Shown here one piece after another: positions 1 through 6,012 of a DNA stretch of 6,589 bases; position 1 is the first letter of the stretch; the number at the start of each line of letters is the position of its first letter. Source of the DNA: JBOFCS01 sp051646185 (GTDB lineage Bacteria > Actinomycetota > Actinomycetes > Mycobacteriales > Mycobacteriaceae); the NCBI GenBank assembly GCA_051646185.1, contig JBOFCS010000107.1:1-6589 (forward strand). Reading direction: 5' to 3'. The translations under genes were made by a program, and so were the position numbers. The notes beneath the pieces are model-generated. The model saw nothing but the letters and a program-made list of their open reading frames with translations, made no database searches and was not told where the DNA came from.

Positions 1-7
1 TCATAGA

Positions 8-126
8 GTTACGGCGGCCATAGCGACAGGGAAACGCCCGGTCCCATTCCGAACCCGGAAGCTAAGCCTGTCAGCGCCGATGGTACTGCACCCGCCAGGG
101 TGTGGGAGAGTAGGACACCGCCGAAC
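8..126 (+). rRNA. rrf: 5S ribosomal RNA
   Basis: Structural RNA of the large ribosomal subunit and the last gene of an rRNA operon whose 16S and 23S genes would lie left of the window. The sequence carries the conserved 5S core (GGGAAACGCCCGGTCCCATT at 29-48, then the CCGAACCCGGAAGCTAAGCC block) and the closing GAGTAGGACACCGCC region. Terminal helix I forms between CGGCGG at 12-17 and CCGCCG at 118-123, extended by G8-T10 with A124-C126 if A11 is bulged, so the RNA is about 119 nt. The sequence is of the actinobacterial type and very close to the mycobacterial 5S as I recall it. The exact ends are inferred from the helix and may be off by a few bases. No tRNA follows it. Confidence 0.97.
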
Positions 127-134
127 ACAACTTC

Positions 135-168
135 CGAAAGGGGACCCAATATATTGGGTCCCCTTTCG
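135..168 (+). terminator. Palindromic terminator of the rRNA operon
   Basis: This is a perfect 34-bp palindrome, with left arm CGAAAGGGGACCCAATA at 135-151 and its exact reverse complement at 152-168. In RNA it would fold into a hairpin of about 15 bp with a tiny AU loop, starting 9 nt after the 5S end. Placement directly after 5S and before the first coding gene makes it the natural end of the rRNA transcript. Unlike a classical intrinsic terminator, no clean U-run follows (TCGTTATAG); the only U's are inside the 3' arm (CCCCTTT). Such U-poor hairpins are commonly proposed as terminators in actinobacteria. Some read-through into the downstream genes is possible. Confidence 0.85.
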
Positions 169-190
169 TCGTTATAGTTGAGATATCCAC

Positions 191-196
191 GAAGGG
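191..196 (+). promoter_or_regulatory. Ribosome binding site for the TPR-like gene
   Basis: GAAGGG lies 7 nt upstream of the GTG at 204-206. This spacing is ideal and supports the GTG start. An overlapping ATG frame at 178 has no comparable site. Confidence 0.6.
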
Positions 197-203
197 AATT
201 GTT

Positions 204-1022
204 GTGCCACACAATCAATCGTCAGCAGGCGGACATCGTTCGCCAGGTCGTGATCGTTTTGATGGTGGTGCTCGCCGAAGAGGTGGTGAAGGTAGTTTTG
301 ATTCTTCTCGAACTAATAAGGCGGCCTCAGATCGTCGGCCTCCCCGTCCTGACGAGCCAGATCTTCCTGACGAGATTGATGCGCGACAGCTCGATCAGGA
401 AGTCCGTCGTGATTTGCTGAGTTTGGATAAATCAAATGCTGAAACAGTTGCTCGACACCTTGTAATGGCGGGTCAGCTCGTTGATGATGACCCAAAACTA
501 GCTTTAGCTCATGCACGCGCGGCTCGGCAGCGAGCGGGACGTATTGCAGTAGTTCGAGAGGCATCAGGTATTGCTGCCTACCATGCTGGGGAATGGGCAG
601 AAGCTCTTTCAGAGCTGCGTGCCGCACGGAGGATGGCTGGTGGTTCAGGACTTTTATCAGTGATGGCAGATTGTGAACGCGGGTTGGGACGACCGGAACG
701 CGCGGTGGAGTTGGGGCGCAGTGACGAAGCACGAAAGTTATCCGGTGATGAAGCAACTGAATTACGAATTGTTGTCTCAGGGGCTCGAATGGATTTAGGG
801 CAGTATGATCAGGCTGTAGTTACGTTGCAGGCGGAAGATCTTAATCCGGCACGGACTGGCGCAACTGCTGCGCGACTTTTTTACGCCTACGCCGATGCCT
901 TGGTAGCTGCTGGTCGGACTAAAGATGGATTGACTTGGTTCCTCAACTCGGCGGCTGCCGATATCGATGATGACACCGATGCGGAAGAACGGGCTGCAGA
1001 GCTGACAGGCGATGGTGTGTGA
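204..1022 (+). CDS. TPR-like protein with Arg/Gly-rich N-terminal tail (Rv1691-like)
   Basis: The 272-residue protein is of unknown biochemical function. Position and character match the Rv1691 family, usually annotated as a tetratricopeptide repeat protein. Residues 1-57 are a low-complexity, charged, probably disordered tail rich in Arg, Gly, Asp and Pro (for example GARRRGGEG at 22-30). Residues from about 60 onward are helical, with TPR-like helix pairs at about 117-146 (GIAAYHAGEWAEALSELRAA core), 151-176, 187-209 (DLGQYDQAVVTL) and 222-247 (AYADALVAAGRTKDGL). No signal peptide, membrane segment or catalytic motif is seen, so it is probably a cytoplasmic scaffold or adaptor. The GTG start is chosen for the GAAGGG site. 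The stop is 7 nt before the phosphatase start, suggesting cotranscription. The gene call is firm and the role is unknown. Confidence 0.9.
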   Translation: MPHNQSSAGGHRSPGRDRFDGGARRRGGEGSFDSSRTNKAASDRRPPRPDEPDLPDEIDARQLDQEVRRDLLSLDKSNAETVARHLVMAGQLVDDDPKLALAHARAARQRAGRIAVVREASGIAAYHAGEWAEALSELRAARRMAGGSGLLSVMADCERGLGRPERAVELGRSDEARKLSGDEATELRIVVSGARMDLGQYDQAVVTLQAEDLNPARTGATAARLFYAYADALVAAGRTKDGLTWFLNSAAADIDDDTDAEERAAELTGDGV

Positions 1023-1029
1023 CTGAAGC

Positions 1030-2031
1030 ATGAGGTCGCTACGATCAGGGTTTGATGTTTTATTACTTGACTTAGATGGAACGGTTTATCAAGGCGCGAA
1101 GCCTATTCCAGGTGCATTAGCAGCACTTGAGGGCAGTCCGCAGAGTTTGTTTTATGTCACAAATAACGCTAGCCGAAGCCCGGCCGAGGTCGCCAAACAT
1201 CTTAGTGAGCTTGGGTTTAAAGCTTCAATTAATGAAGTGGTAACCAGTGCCCAGTCTGCGGCTCGGTTAGTCAGTGAGTTACTTCCAAGCGGGTCAAAGA
1301 TATTGGTTGTGGGAACTGAGGCGCTGGCTGAGGAGCTTAGGCTGGTTGGGCTGGAGCCGGTCAGGAGCTTTTCCGAAAGGCCGGTTGGGGTTGTTCAAGG
1401 TCACTCACCTGAGACCAATTGGGGAATATTGGCGGAAGCGGCTCTGAGTATTCGCGCTGGGGCACTGTGGGTTACGGCGAATCGCGATACAACTTTACCA
1501 ACCGATAGGGGTTTATTACCTGGGAATGGGTCTATGGTTGCTGCCTTATGTGCGGCGACGTCTTCGGAGCCATTGGTTGCGGGTAAGCCAGCAACCCCTT
1601 TGATGATTGATGCATTAACAAGAAGTAAAGCCCAGTCGGCCTTAGTTATTGGTGATCGTTTGGATACCGATATTGAGGGCGCTAATGCCGTTAAATTACC
1701 AAGCCTGTTGGTGCTTACCGGGGTAAGTACTGCGCGAGAGGTAATTTTTGCACAGCCACAGTTGCGTCCTACATTTATTGGTGCGGATATGTTAGCTCTC
1801 AATGCTGCAACGGATTCGCTGCGAGTTCACAAGAGTTTGCACTGGCATGTTGATATTGATCGGTCACATGTTCATGTGAGAAGTAATGTTGATTCTAATC
1901 CAGAGGATGCCTCGATTGTTTGTGCACTTGCTGCTACAGTCTGGGCGCAGCAAAGCCCAGAGTTTTCTGGACAGTCGTTTGTGCCGCTCGATGAGCTAGC
2001 AGCACGAGCTTTATCAAAGTGGTCCCTGTGA
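1030..2031 (+). CDS. HAD-family phosphatase, NagD-like (Rv1692-type glycerol-3-phosphate phosphatase)
   Basis: HAD-superfamily class IIA hydrolase of 333 residues. Motif I is DLDGT at 14-18, with nucleophile D14 and acid/base D16. Motif II is T44 in FYVTNNAS. Motif III is K186 in GKPATP. Motif IV is GDRLDTD at 208-214, with D209 and D214 as Mg2+ ligands. The type-II cap contains the NagD-family stretch TANRDTTLPTDRGLLPGNG at 149-167. The closest characterised relative by context is M. tuberculosis Rv1692, reported to hydrolyse glycerol 3-phosphate in phospholipid recycling; substrate here is inferred from family and synteny. An extra C-terminal domain (about 255-333), reported as GNAT-like in Rv1692, is present and unusually His-rich at 267-282. 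The ATG at 1030 is forced by an in-frame TGA at 1024-1026, although only a GAAG 1 nt away serves as a ribosome site; coupling to the upstream gene is likely. Confidence 0.93.
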   Translation: MRSLRSGFDVLLLDLDGTVYQGAKPIPGALAALEGSPQSLFYVTNNASRSPAEVAKHLSELGFKASINEVVTSAQSAARLVSELLPSGSKILVVGTEALAEELRLVGLEPVRSFSERPVGVVQGHSPETNWGILAEAALSIRAGALWVTANRDTTLPTDRGLLPGNGSMVAALCAATSSEPLVAGKPATPLMIDALTRSKAQSALVIGDRLDTDIEGANAVKLPSLLVLTGVSTAREVIFAQPQLRPTFIGADMLALNAATDSLRVHKSLHWHVDIDRSHVHVRSNVDSNPEDASIVCALAATVWAQQSPEFSGQSFVPLDELAARALSKWSL

Positions 2032-2069
2032 TACCAAGATGCCGCAGTATCGACTAGCGTTGGTGAGCG

Positions 2070-2333
2070 ATGAATACTCCTATACCTTTGCCTGGGCAGC
2101 ACCGACCCGAACTTCGACCTGGCGTTGATCCTGACCATTTGCGTACAAAAGTTGATGAGCTTTTGACGAAACTGGGTCACTCTGAACCGCTATTGGATGA
2201 ACCAAGTGTTCATTACGGACATAGCGCGGTGAAGAGCGATTCTGCAGGGCATTTGATAGTTCGTCAGGCGCAGATATTGGAACACGCGCATGATCTCTTG
2301 GTTGCGGCACTTGAATCTGTAGATAAGGGTTGA
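2070..2333 (+). CDS. Small conserved hypothetical protein (Rv1693 position)
   Basis: An 87-residue protein with no recognisable catalytic motif, signal peptide or membrane segment. It sits between the phosphatase and tlyA, where actinobacteria such as M. tuberculosis carry the small uncharacterised Rv1693. The N-terminal 20 or so residues are Pro-rich (MNTPIPLPGQHRPELRPG). A short helix follows (HLRTKVDELLTKLG, about 23-36), then a probable loop, then a long amphipathic helix near the C terminus (IVRQAQILEHAHDLLVAALESV, about 63-84). That shape suggests a small helical partner protein, which is inference only. An in-frame TGA at 2064-2066 sets ATG 2070 as the first usable start; GGTGAG lies only 2 nt before it, so the ribosome site is poor. 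The stop is 1 nt before the tlyA start. Tight packing and conserved location support a real gene. Confidence 0.78.
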   Translation: MNTPIPLPGQHRPELRPGVDPDHLRTKVDELLTKLGHSEPLLDEPSVHYGHSAVKSDSAGHLIVRQAQILEHAHDLLVAALESVDKG

Positions 2334-2334
2334 G

Positions 2335-3183
2335 GTGGCTCGTCGAGCGCGTGTTGACGTTGAGCTAGTCCGGCGTGGGCTTGCTAGGTCAAGGGAACAC
2401 GCTGCCGAGCTTATTGGAGCCGGACGTGTCAAGATTGGCGGCACCGTTGCCTCTAAACCAGCTACGGCAGTGGAAGTCGGTGCCCCTTTGGTCGTGATAG
2501 ATGCTGATAATGAAAAAACATGGGCCTCGCGCGGCGCGCATAAGCTTCTTGGTGCTTTTGCTGCCTTTGGCCAGCAGGGATTATCAGTTTCCGGTAAACG
2601 ATGTTTGGATGCAGGTGCTTCTACCGGTGGTTTTACTGATGTTTTGTTATCAGAGGGGGCTAAAGAAGTTATTGCAGTTGATGTGGGTTATGGGCAATTA
2701 GTCTGGAGACTTCAGTCTGACGATCGAGTACGAGTGATCGATCGGACTAATGTGCGTACTATTAATCAGCAGACAATCGGTGGACCTGTCGATATGGTAG
2801 TTGCTGATTTATCTTTTATTTCGTTGAAATTGGTTCTTCCTGCCCTTGCGGACTGTGTCGGTGTCGGCGCGGATCTTGTGCCGATGGTCAAACCTCAATT
2901 TGAGGTGGGTAAAGACCGTGTTGGTTCTGGTGGTGTTGTTCGTGATCTAGAACTTAGAGTAAACGCGGTTGTTGAGGTAGCTAAAGTTGCTGCTGAACTT
3001 GGGTTAATGACTAAGGGTGTGGTGGCAAGTCCATTACCGGGACCATCAGGCAATGTTGAATATTTTCTGTGGCTTAGGTCCAGTGGCCAGTTGAGTAGTC
3101 CGATGGTCGGACAGATAAGCGACAATGGTGAAGTCAATATGGAGGAACTGGTGCGGAAAGCGGTTTTGGAGGGCCCACAATGA
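2335..3183 (+). CDS. tlyA: 16S/23S rRNA (cytidine-2'-O)-methyltransferase TlyA
   Basis: A SAM-dependent ribose 2'-O-methyltransferase of 282 residues. In mycobacteria TlyA methylates C1409 of 16S and C1920 of 23S rRNA, and its loss gives capreomycin/viomycin resistance. An S4 RNA-binding domain spans about 1-60, opening with MARRARVDVELVRRGLARSR, nearly identical to M. tuberculosis TlyA as I recall it. A tetrapeptide linker KTWA at 61-64 corresponds to mycobacterial RAWV. The FtsJ-like Rossmann domain follows, with SAM motif DAGASTGGF at 92-100, VVADLSFISL at 155-164, VKPQFEVG at 185-192 and PGPSGNVEYFLWLR near the end. The family K-D-K-E tetrad appears complete at K70, D158, K186 and E242. 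The extended N terminus suggests the type II form that modifies both subunits. The GTG start is preceded by AAGGG at 2325-2329, 5 nt away. Its TGA overlaps the nadK ATG. Confidence 0.97.
   Translation: MARRARVDVELVRRGLARSREHAAELIGAGRVKIGGTVASKPATAVEVGAPLVVIDADNEKTWASRGAHKLLGAFAAFGQQGLSVSGKRCLDAGASTGGFTDVLLSEGAKEVIAVDVGYGQLVWRLQSDDRVRVIDRTNVRTINQQTIGGPVDMVVADLSFISLKLVLPALADCVGVGADLVPMVKPQFEVGKDRVGSGGVVRDLELRVNAVVEVAKVAAELGLMTKGVVASPLPGPSGNVEYFLWLRSSGQLSSPMVGQISDNGEVNMEELVRKAVLEGPQ
3168..3173 (+). promoter_or_regulatory. Ribosome binding site for nadK
   Basis: GGAGGG, inside the end of tlyA, lies 6 nt before the ATG at 3180. It is the strongest ribosome site in the window. It favours this start over the in-frame ATG at 3207, whose nearest GAGG is only 2 nt away. 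Confidence 0.7.
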
Positions 3184-4145
3184 ATAATTCGGGGAACAAA
3201 GAGGCTATGTGCACCGATCGTCGTGAGGTTCTTATTGTTGCTCATACCGGTCGAAGTGAAATTGGGGGTGTTGTACAGAAAATTGCAAATATTCTGAGTA
3301 AGAACAACATTGGTCTTCGTATTCTCTCCCATGAATTTTTCAATACCGAGGCATCAGTTCCAGTGCCGATGAATCAGGAACTTTTTCAGGCTGTCGGGGT
3401 AAATCCAGTTGTGGTCGATGCCAGTGATGTTGCGGCAGTTGGTTGCGAAATAGTGCTAGTGCTCGGTGGTGATGGCACGTTCTTGCGGGCAGCAGAGCTT
3501 GCGCGATCGGCTGAGATACCGGTTCTTGGTATCAATCTGGGGCGTATTGGTTTTTTAGCTGAAGCTGAAGCGGAACATCTTTACGAGGTCCTTGACCAAG
3601 TTATCCATAAAAAGTATCAAGTGGAAAGCCGGATGACTTTGGATGTGTTGGTCAGAGTTGACAGTGAGATTGTGGGGAAAGGCTGGGCGTTAAATGAAGC
3701 CAGCATTGAGAAGCGAACCAGATTTGGGGTTCTAGAAGTAGTTGTAGAAGTAGATGGTCGGCCGGTTTCTGCCTTTGGTTGTGACGGTGTACTGGTCTCT
3801 ACTCCAACAGGTTCTACTGCTTATGCCTTTTCTGCCGGTGGACCCGTGGTGTGGCCGGAGCTCGAAGCATTATTGGTGGTCCCTAGTAATGCACATGCTC
3901 TATTTGCTCGGCCTATGGTTACCAGCCCGGAGTCCTTAATTGCAATAGAAATTGATGCGGATGGACATGATGCAGTGGTGTTCTGTGATGGACGACGAGA
4001 GCTGGTGGTGCCAGCTGGTGGTCGAATCGAGATTGTGAGAGGTGAATTTCCGGTGCAATGGGTGCGTTTAAATTCAGCACCTTTTGCTGACAGATTGGTT
4101 CATAAATTTGCTCTGCCGGTTACCGGCTGGCGGGGGAGAGGGTAG
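3180..4145 (+). CDS. nadK: NAD kinase (PpnK)
   Basis: Phosphorylates NAD to NADP using ATP or polyphosphate, and is the sole route to the NADP pool in most bacteria. The 321-residue product has the family motifs in order: VLVLGGDGTFLRAAEL around 92-107, with the GGDGT signature at 96-100 and catalytic D98; GINLGRIGFLAEAE at 117-130; the LNE substrate-binding motif at 171-173; and GCDGVLVSTPTGSTAYAFSA (200-219), followed by GGP. The C-terminal block NAHALFARPMVTSP and the ending LPVTGWRG are those of mycobacterial PpnK, so it is an ordinary full-length enzyme. The start overlaps the tlyA stop (ATGA), a sign of translational coupling. Residues 1-9 extend beyond the usual start near MCTDRREVLIVAHTGR, so initiation at 3207 is possible but less well supported. 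Confidence 0.97.
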   Translation: MNNSGNKEAMCTDRREVLIVAHTGRSEIGGVVQKIANILSKNNIGLRILSHEFFNTEASVPVPMNQELFQAVGVNPVVVDASDVAAVGCEIVLVLGGDGTFLRAAELARSAEIPVLGINLGRIGFLAEAEAEHLYEVLDQVIHKKYQVESRMTLDVLVRVDSEIVGKGWALNEASIEKRTRFGVLEVVVEVDGRPVSAFGCDGVLVSTPTGSTAYAFSAGGPVVWPELEALLVVPSNAHALFARPMVTSPESLIAIEIDADGHDAVVFCDGRRELVVPAGGRIEIVRGEFPVQWVRLNSAPFADRLVHKFALPVTGWRGRG

Positions 4146-4150
4146 TAGAA

Positions 4151-5905
4151 GTGCTTAACGAAATTCGCATCAGTGGTCTTGGGGTTATTTGCGAAGCTAA
4201 TCTTGAGTTTGATTCGGGTCTAACGGTTTTGACTGGGGAAACTGGGGCCGGGAAAACTATGGTGGTCACCAGTCTGCATTTACTAAGCGGGTCAAGGGCA
4301 GACGCTAGTCGGGTGCGTACTGGTAGTGAACGTGCAGTAGTTGAAGGTAGATTTAGTACTGATGAGATGGCCTCGGATATTCAGGCTGAAGTAGCTTCAG
4401 TTATGGAATCCTCAGGTGCTGAAACTGATGAAGACGGCACCATAATTGCGGCCAGAAGTGTCACCCGTGACGGTCGATCGCGGGCGCATCTGGGTGGGCG
4501 AAGTGTTCCGGTGGGAATGTTAGCGAGCTTTACTGATTCTTTGTTGACAGTTCACGGTCAAAATGACCAGCTTAGGTTACTCAAGGCAGATCAGCAGCGA
4601 TTAGCTTTGGACCGTTTTGCCGGAGAAAAGGTCGATGTGCTCCTCGCAAAATATCGATTAATCCGAACTAAATGGCTTGCTGCGCAAAGGGAGTTAGATG
4701 AGCGGACAAAGAAGGGGCGTGAGTTGATTCAAGAAGCAGAGCGGCTGGCTTTTTCGCTTGAAGAAATCGATAGTGTTAATCCTGTTGCAGGGGAGGATAT
4801 TACACTTAATTCGGACATAAGGCGCTTAACCGAGTTGGATTCTTTGCGGGGTGCGGCAGTGCAAGCTCATCTGGCCCTGGTGGGTGGTGATGTTGAAGAT
4901 AACGGCGGAGCATTGAATTTATTAGGTTCTGCGCGTTTGCTTCTGGAAAATACCGATGACGAGAAATTGCGGTTTATTTTACCTCGGCTTGCTGAAACTA
5001 TTGCTGTAGTTGTTGATGTTGCTTCTGAGCTTTCTGGGTATCTTTCTGAGCTTCCTTCAGATCCAAGCGCTTTAGACTCTATGCTCACGAGACAGTCGGC
5101 ATTAAAAAATTTGACCCGCAAGTATGCTTCAGATATTGATGGAGTCATTAATTGGGCGGAGCAAGCGCGAGTTAGATTGGCGTCAGTGGATGTATCCGCC
5201 GAAGCTGTGGCCGAATTACGTTCGGCGGTATTGAAACATGAAGCTGAACTGGCTGTAGTTGCTAAAAAACTTACTGCAGCCAGGGTGAAAGCAGCTAAGT
5301 CATTGGCTGCTGATGTTAGTGCGGAATTAGTGGGATTAGCAATGGGCTCAGCTCGACTTGAAGTCATTGTGTCGCCACGGCCTGCAGGTGAAGGGGATCT
5401 GGCTGCGTTGAATGTGGATGGCGAGTTATTGCATGCGGGTTCGGCGGGAACTGACGACGTTGAGCTACGGTTGGGGGCGCACGCCAAAGCTGAGGCTCTT
5501 CCCATCGGTCGTACAGCTTCCGGCGGCGAGCTCTCCCGGGTGATGTTGGCTCTTGAAGTGGTTTTAGCTGCTTCGAATAAGGGGACAACGATGGTTTTCG
5601 ATGAGGTGGATGCAGGCATTGGGGGTCGGGCAGCGGTAGAGATCGGGAGGAGGTTAGCGAGGTTGGCAAAAAGTCATCAGGTAATTGTGGTGACCCATTT
5701 GCCGCAAGTTGCCGCGTTTGCTGATCGCCATCTTGTGGTGGACAAGACAGATGCTGCTGATGGGGTTATTTCTAGTGGGGTCCAAACTCTTAATGCTGAG
5801 CAGCGCGTGGTGGAACTGGCGCGAATGCTGGCTGGACTCGATGATACCGATGTTGGCCGTGCTCATGCTGAGGAGTTATTGGCGGTTGCACAGGCGGAGC
5901 GTTAA
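4151..5905 (+). CDS. recN: DNA repair protein RecN (SMC-like ATPase)
   Basis: An SMC/ABC-type ATPase that acts on DNA double-strand breaks with RecA; 584 residues, normal for actinobacteria. The N-terminal head has Walker A GETGAGKT at 29-36 and the VHGQNDQ motif at 134-140. A shortened coiled-coil arm goes out at about 160-205 and returns at about 350-395, with a helical hairpin region between. The C-terminal head has the ABC signature ASGGELSR at 456-463, Walker B MVFDEVDAGIGG at 481-492 with D484 and E485, and the switch histidine H516 in VVTHLPQVAAFADRH. All ATPase elements are intact. The GTG start lies 5 nt after the nadK stop, with GAGAGG at 4136-4141 as a ribosome site 9 nt away. No LexA-type palindrome is visible just upstream, so expression probably follows the operon. 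Confidence 0.97.
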   Translation: MLNEIRISGLGVICEANLEFDSGLTVLTGETGAGKTMVVTSLHLLSGSRADASRVRTGSERAVVEGRFSTDEMASDIQAEVASVMESSGAETDEDGTIIAARSVTRDGRSRAHLGGRSVPVGMLASFTDSLLTVHGQNDQLRLLKADQQRLALDRFAGEKVDVLLAKYRLIRTKWLAAQRELDERTKKGRELIQEAERLAFSLEEIDSVNPVAGEDITLNSDIRRLTELDSLRGAAVQAHLALVGGDVEDNGGALNLLGSARLLLENTDDEKLRFILPRLAETIAVVVDVASELSGYLSELPSDPSALDSMLTRQSALKNLTRKYASDIDGVINWAEQARVRLASVDVSAEAVAELRSAVLKHEAELAVVAKKLTAARVKAAKSLAADVSAELVGLAMGSARLEVIVSPRPAGEGDLAALNVDGELLHAGSAGTDDVELRLGAHAKAEALPIGRTASGGELSRVMLALEVVLAASNKGTTMVFDEVDAGIGGRAAVEIGRRLARLAKSHQVIVVTHLPQVAAFADRHLVVDKTDAADGVISSGVQTLNAEQRVVELARMLAGLDDTDVGRAHAEELLAVAQAER

Positions 5906-5928
5906 GGTAATGAAAATCTGTTATCGAT

Positions 5929-5957
5929 GTGACTCATGCGACTTCTGAGCCAATAAT
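5929..5957 (+). promoter_or_regulatory. Candidate sigma-70-type promoter for steA
   Basis: A -35-like GTGACT (5929-5934) and a -10-like AATAAT (5952-5957) are separated by 17 nt. They match TTGACA/TATAAT at 4/6 and 5/6 and lie in the only sizeable gap after recN. Transcription would begin near 5964, leaving a leader of about 50 nt before the steA start. Based on motif and position only. Confidence 0.42.
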
Positions 5958-5978
5958 GTCGGCGCGCCTCCACTACCA

Positions 5979-5991
5979 CGTGCGTGGCACG
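5979..5991 (+). repeat. Short inverted repeat in the steA leader
   Basis: CGTGC and its exact complement GCACG flank a 3-nt GTG loop (5979-5991). If the promoter at 5929-5957 is real, this hairpin lies in the untranslated leader, about 10 nt before the steA ribosome site. It lacks a U-run and is too short to call a terminator; it could be a protein-binding or leader element, or chance. Confidence 0.3.
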
Positions 5992-6001
5992 GTACATCAT
6001 C

Positions 6002-6005
6002 GAGG
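6002..6005 (+). promoter_or_regulatory. Ribosome binding site that sets the steA start
   Basis: GAGG lies 7 nt before the ATG at 6013 but only 1 nt before the ATG at 6007. This favours 6013. Confidence 0.5.
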
Positions 6006-6012
6006 CATGAAA

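Noticed and set aside
154..178. Possible promoter (TTGGGT and TATAGT) before the TPR-like gene
   Set aside because: The spacing is only 13 nt, and the -35-like box is part of the terminator palindrome.
230..246. LexA-like half sites (GGAC ... GTTC)
   Set aside because: The spacer is 3 nt instead of 4, one arm mismatches, and it lies within a coding region.
178..420. ATG-started frame of 80 codons overlapping the TPR-like gene, with hydrophobic Val/Leu runs
   Set aside because: It is a shifted-frame shadow. The GAAGGG site fits the GTG at 204, and the 204 frame continues through 272 codons with TPR character.
313..756. Minus-strand open frame of 147 codons
   Set aside because: It is opposite the TPR-like gene, with unremarkable composition and no supporting signal.
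4867..5619. Long open frame of 250 codons on the minus strand opposite recN
   Set aside because: It lies wholly inside recN, is Ser/Thr/Ala-rich low-complexity as expected for an antisense shadow, and shows no domain or ribosome site.
5709..5948. Plus-strand frame of 79 codons across the recN end and into the gap
   Set aside because: It is out of frame with recN, mostly inside it, and has no ribosome site or family character.
5956..6012. Upstream in-frame ATG that would lengthen SteA by 19 residues
   Set aside because: The extra stretch (MSARLHYHVRGTVHHRG...) is not part of the family start as I recall it, the ATG overlaps the candidate -10, and a GAGG site fits ATG 6013.
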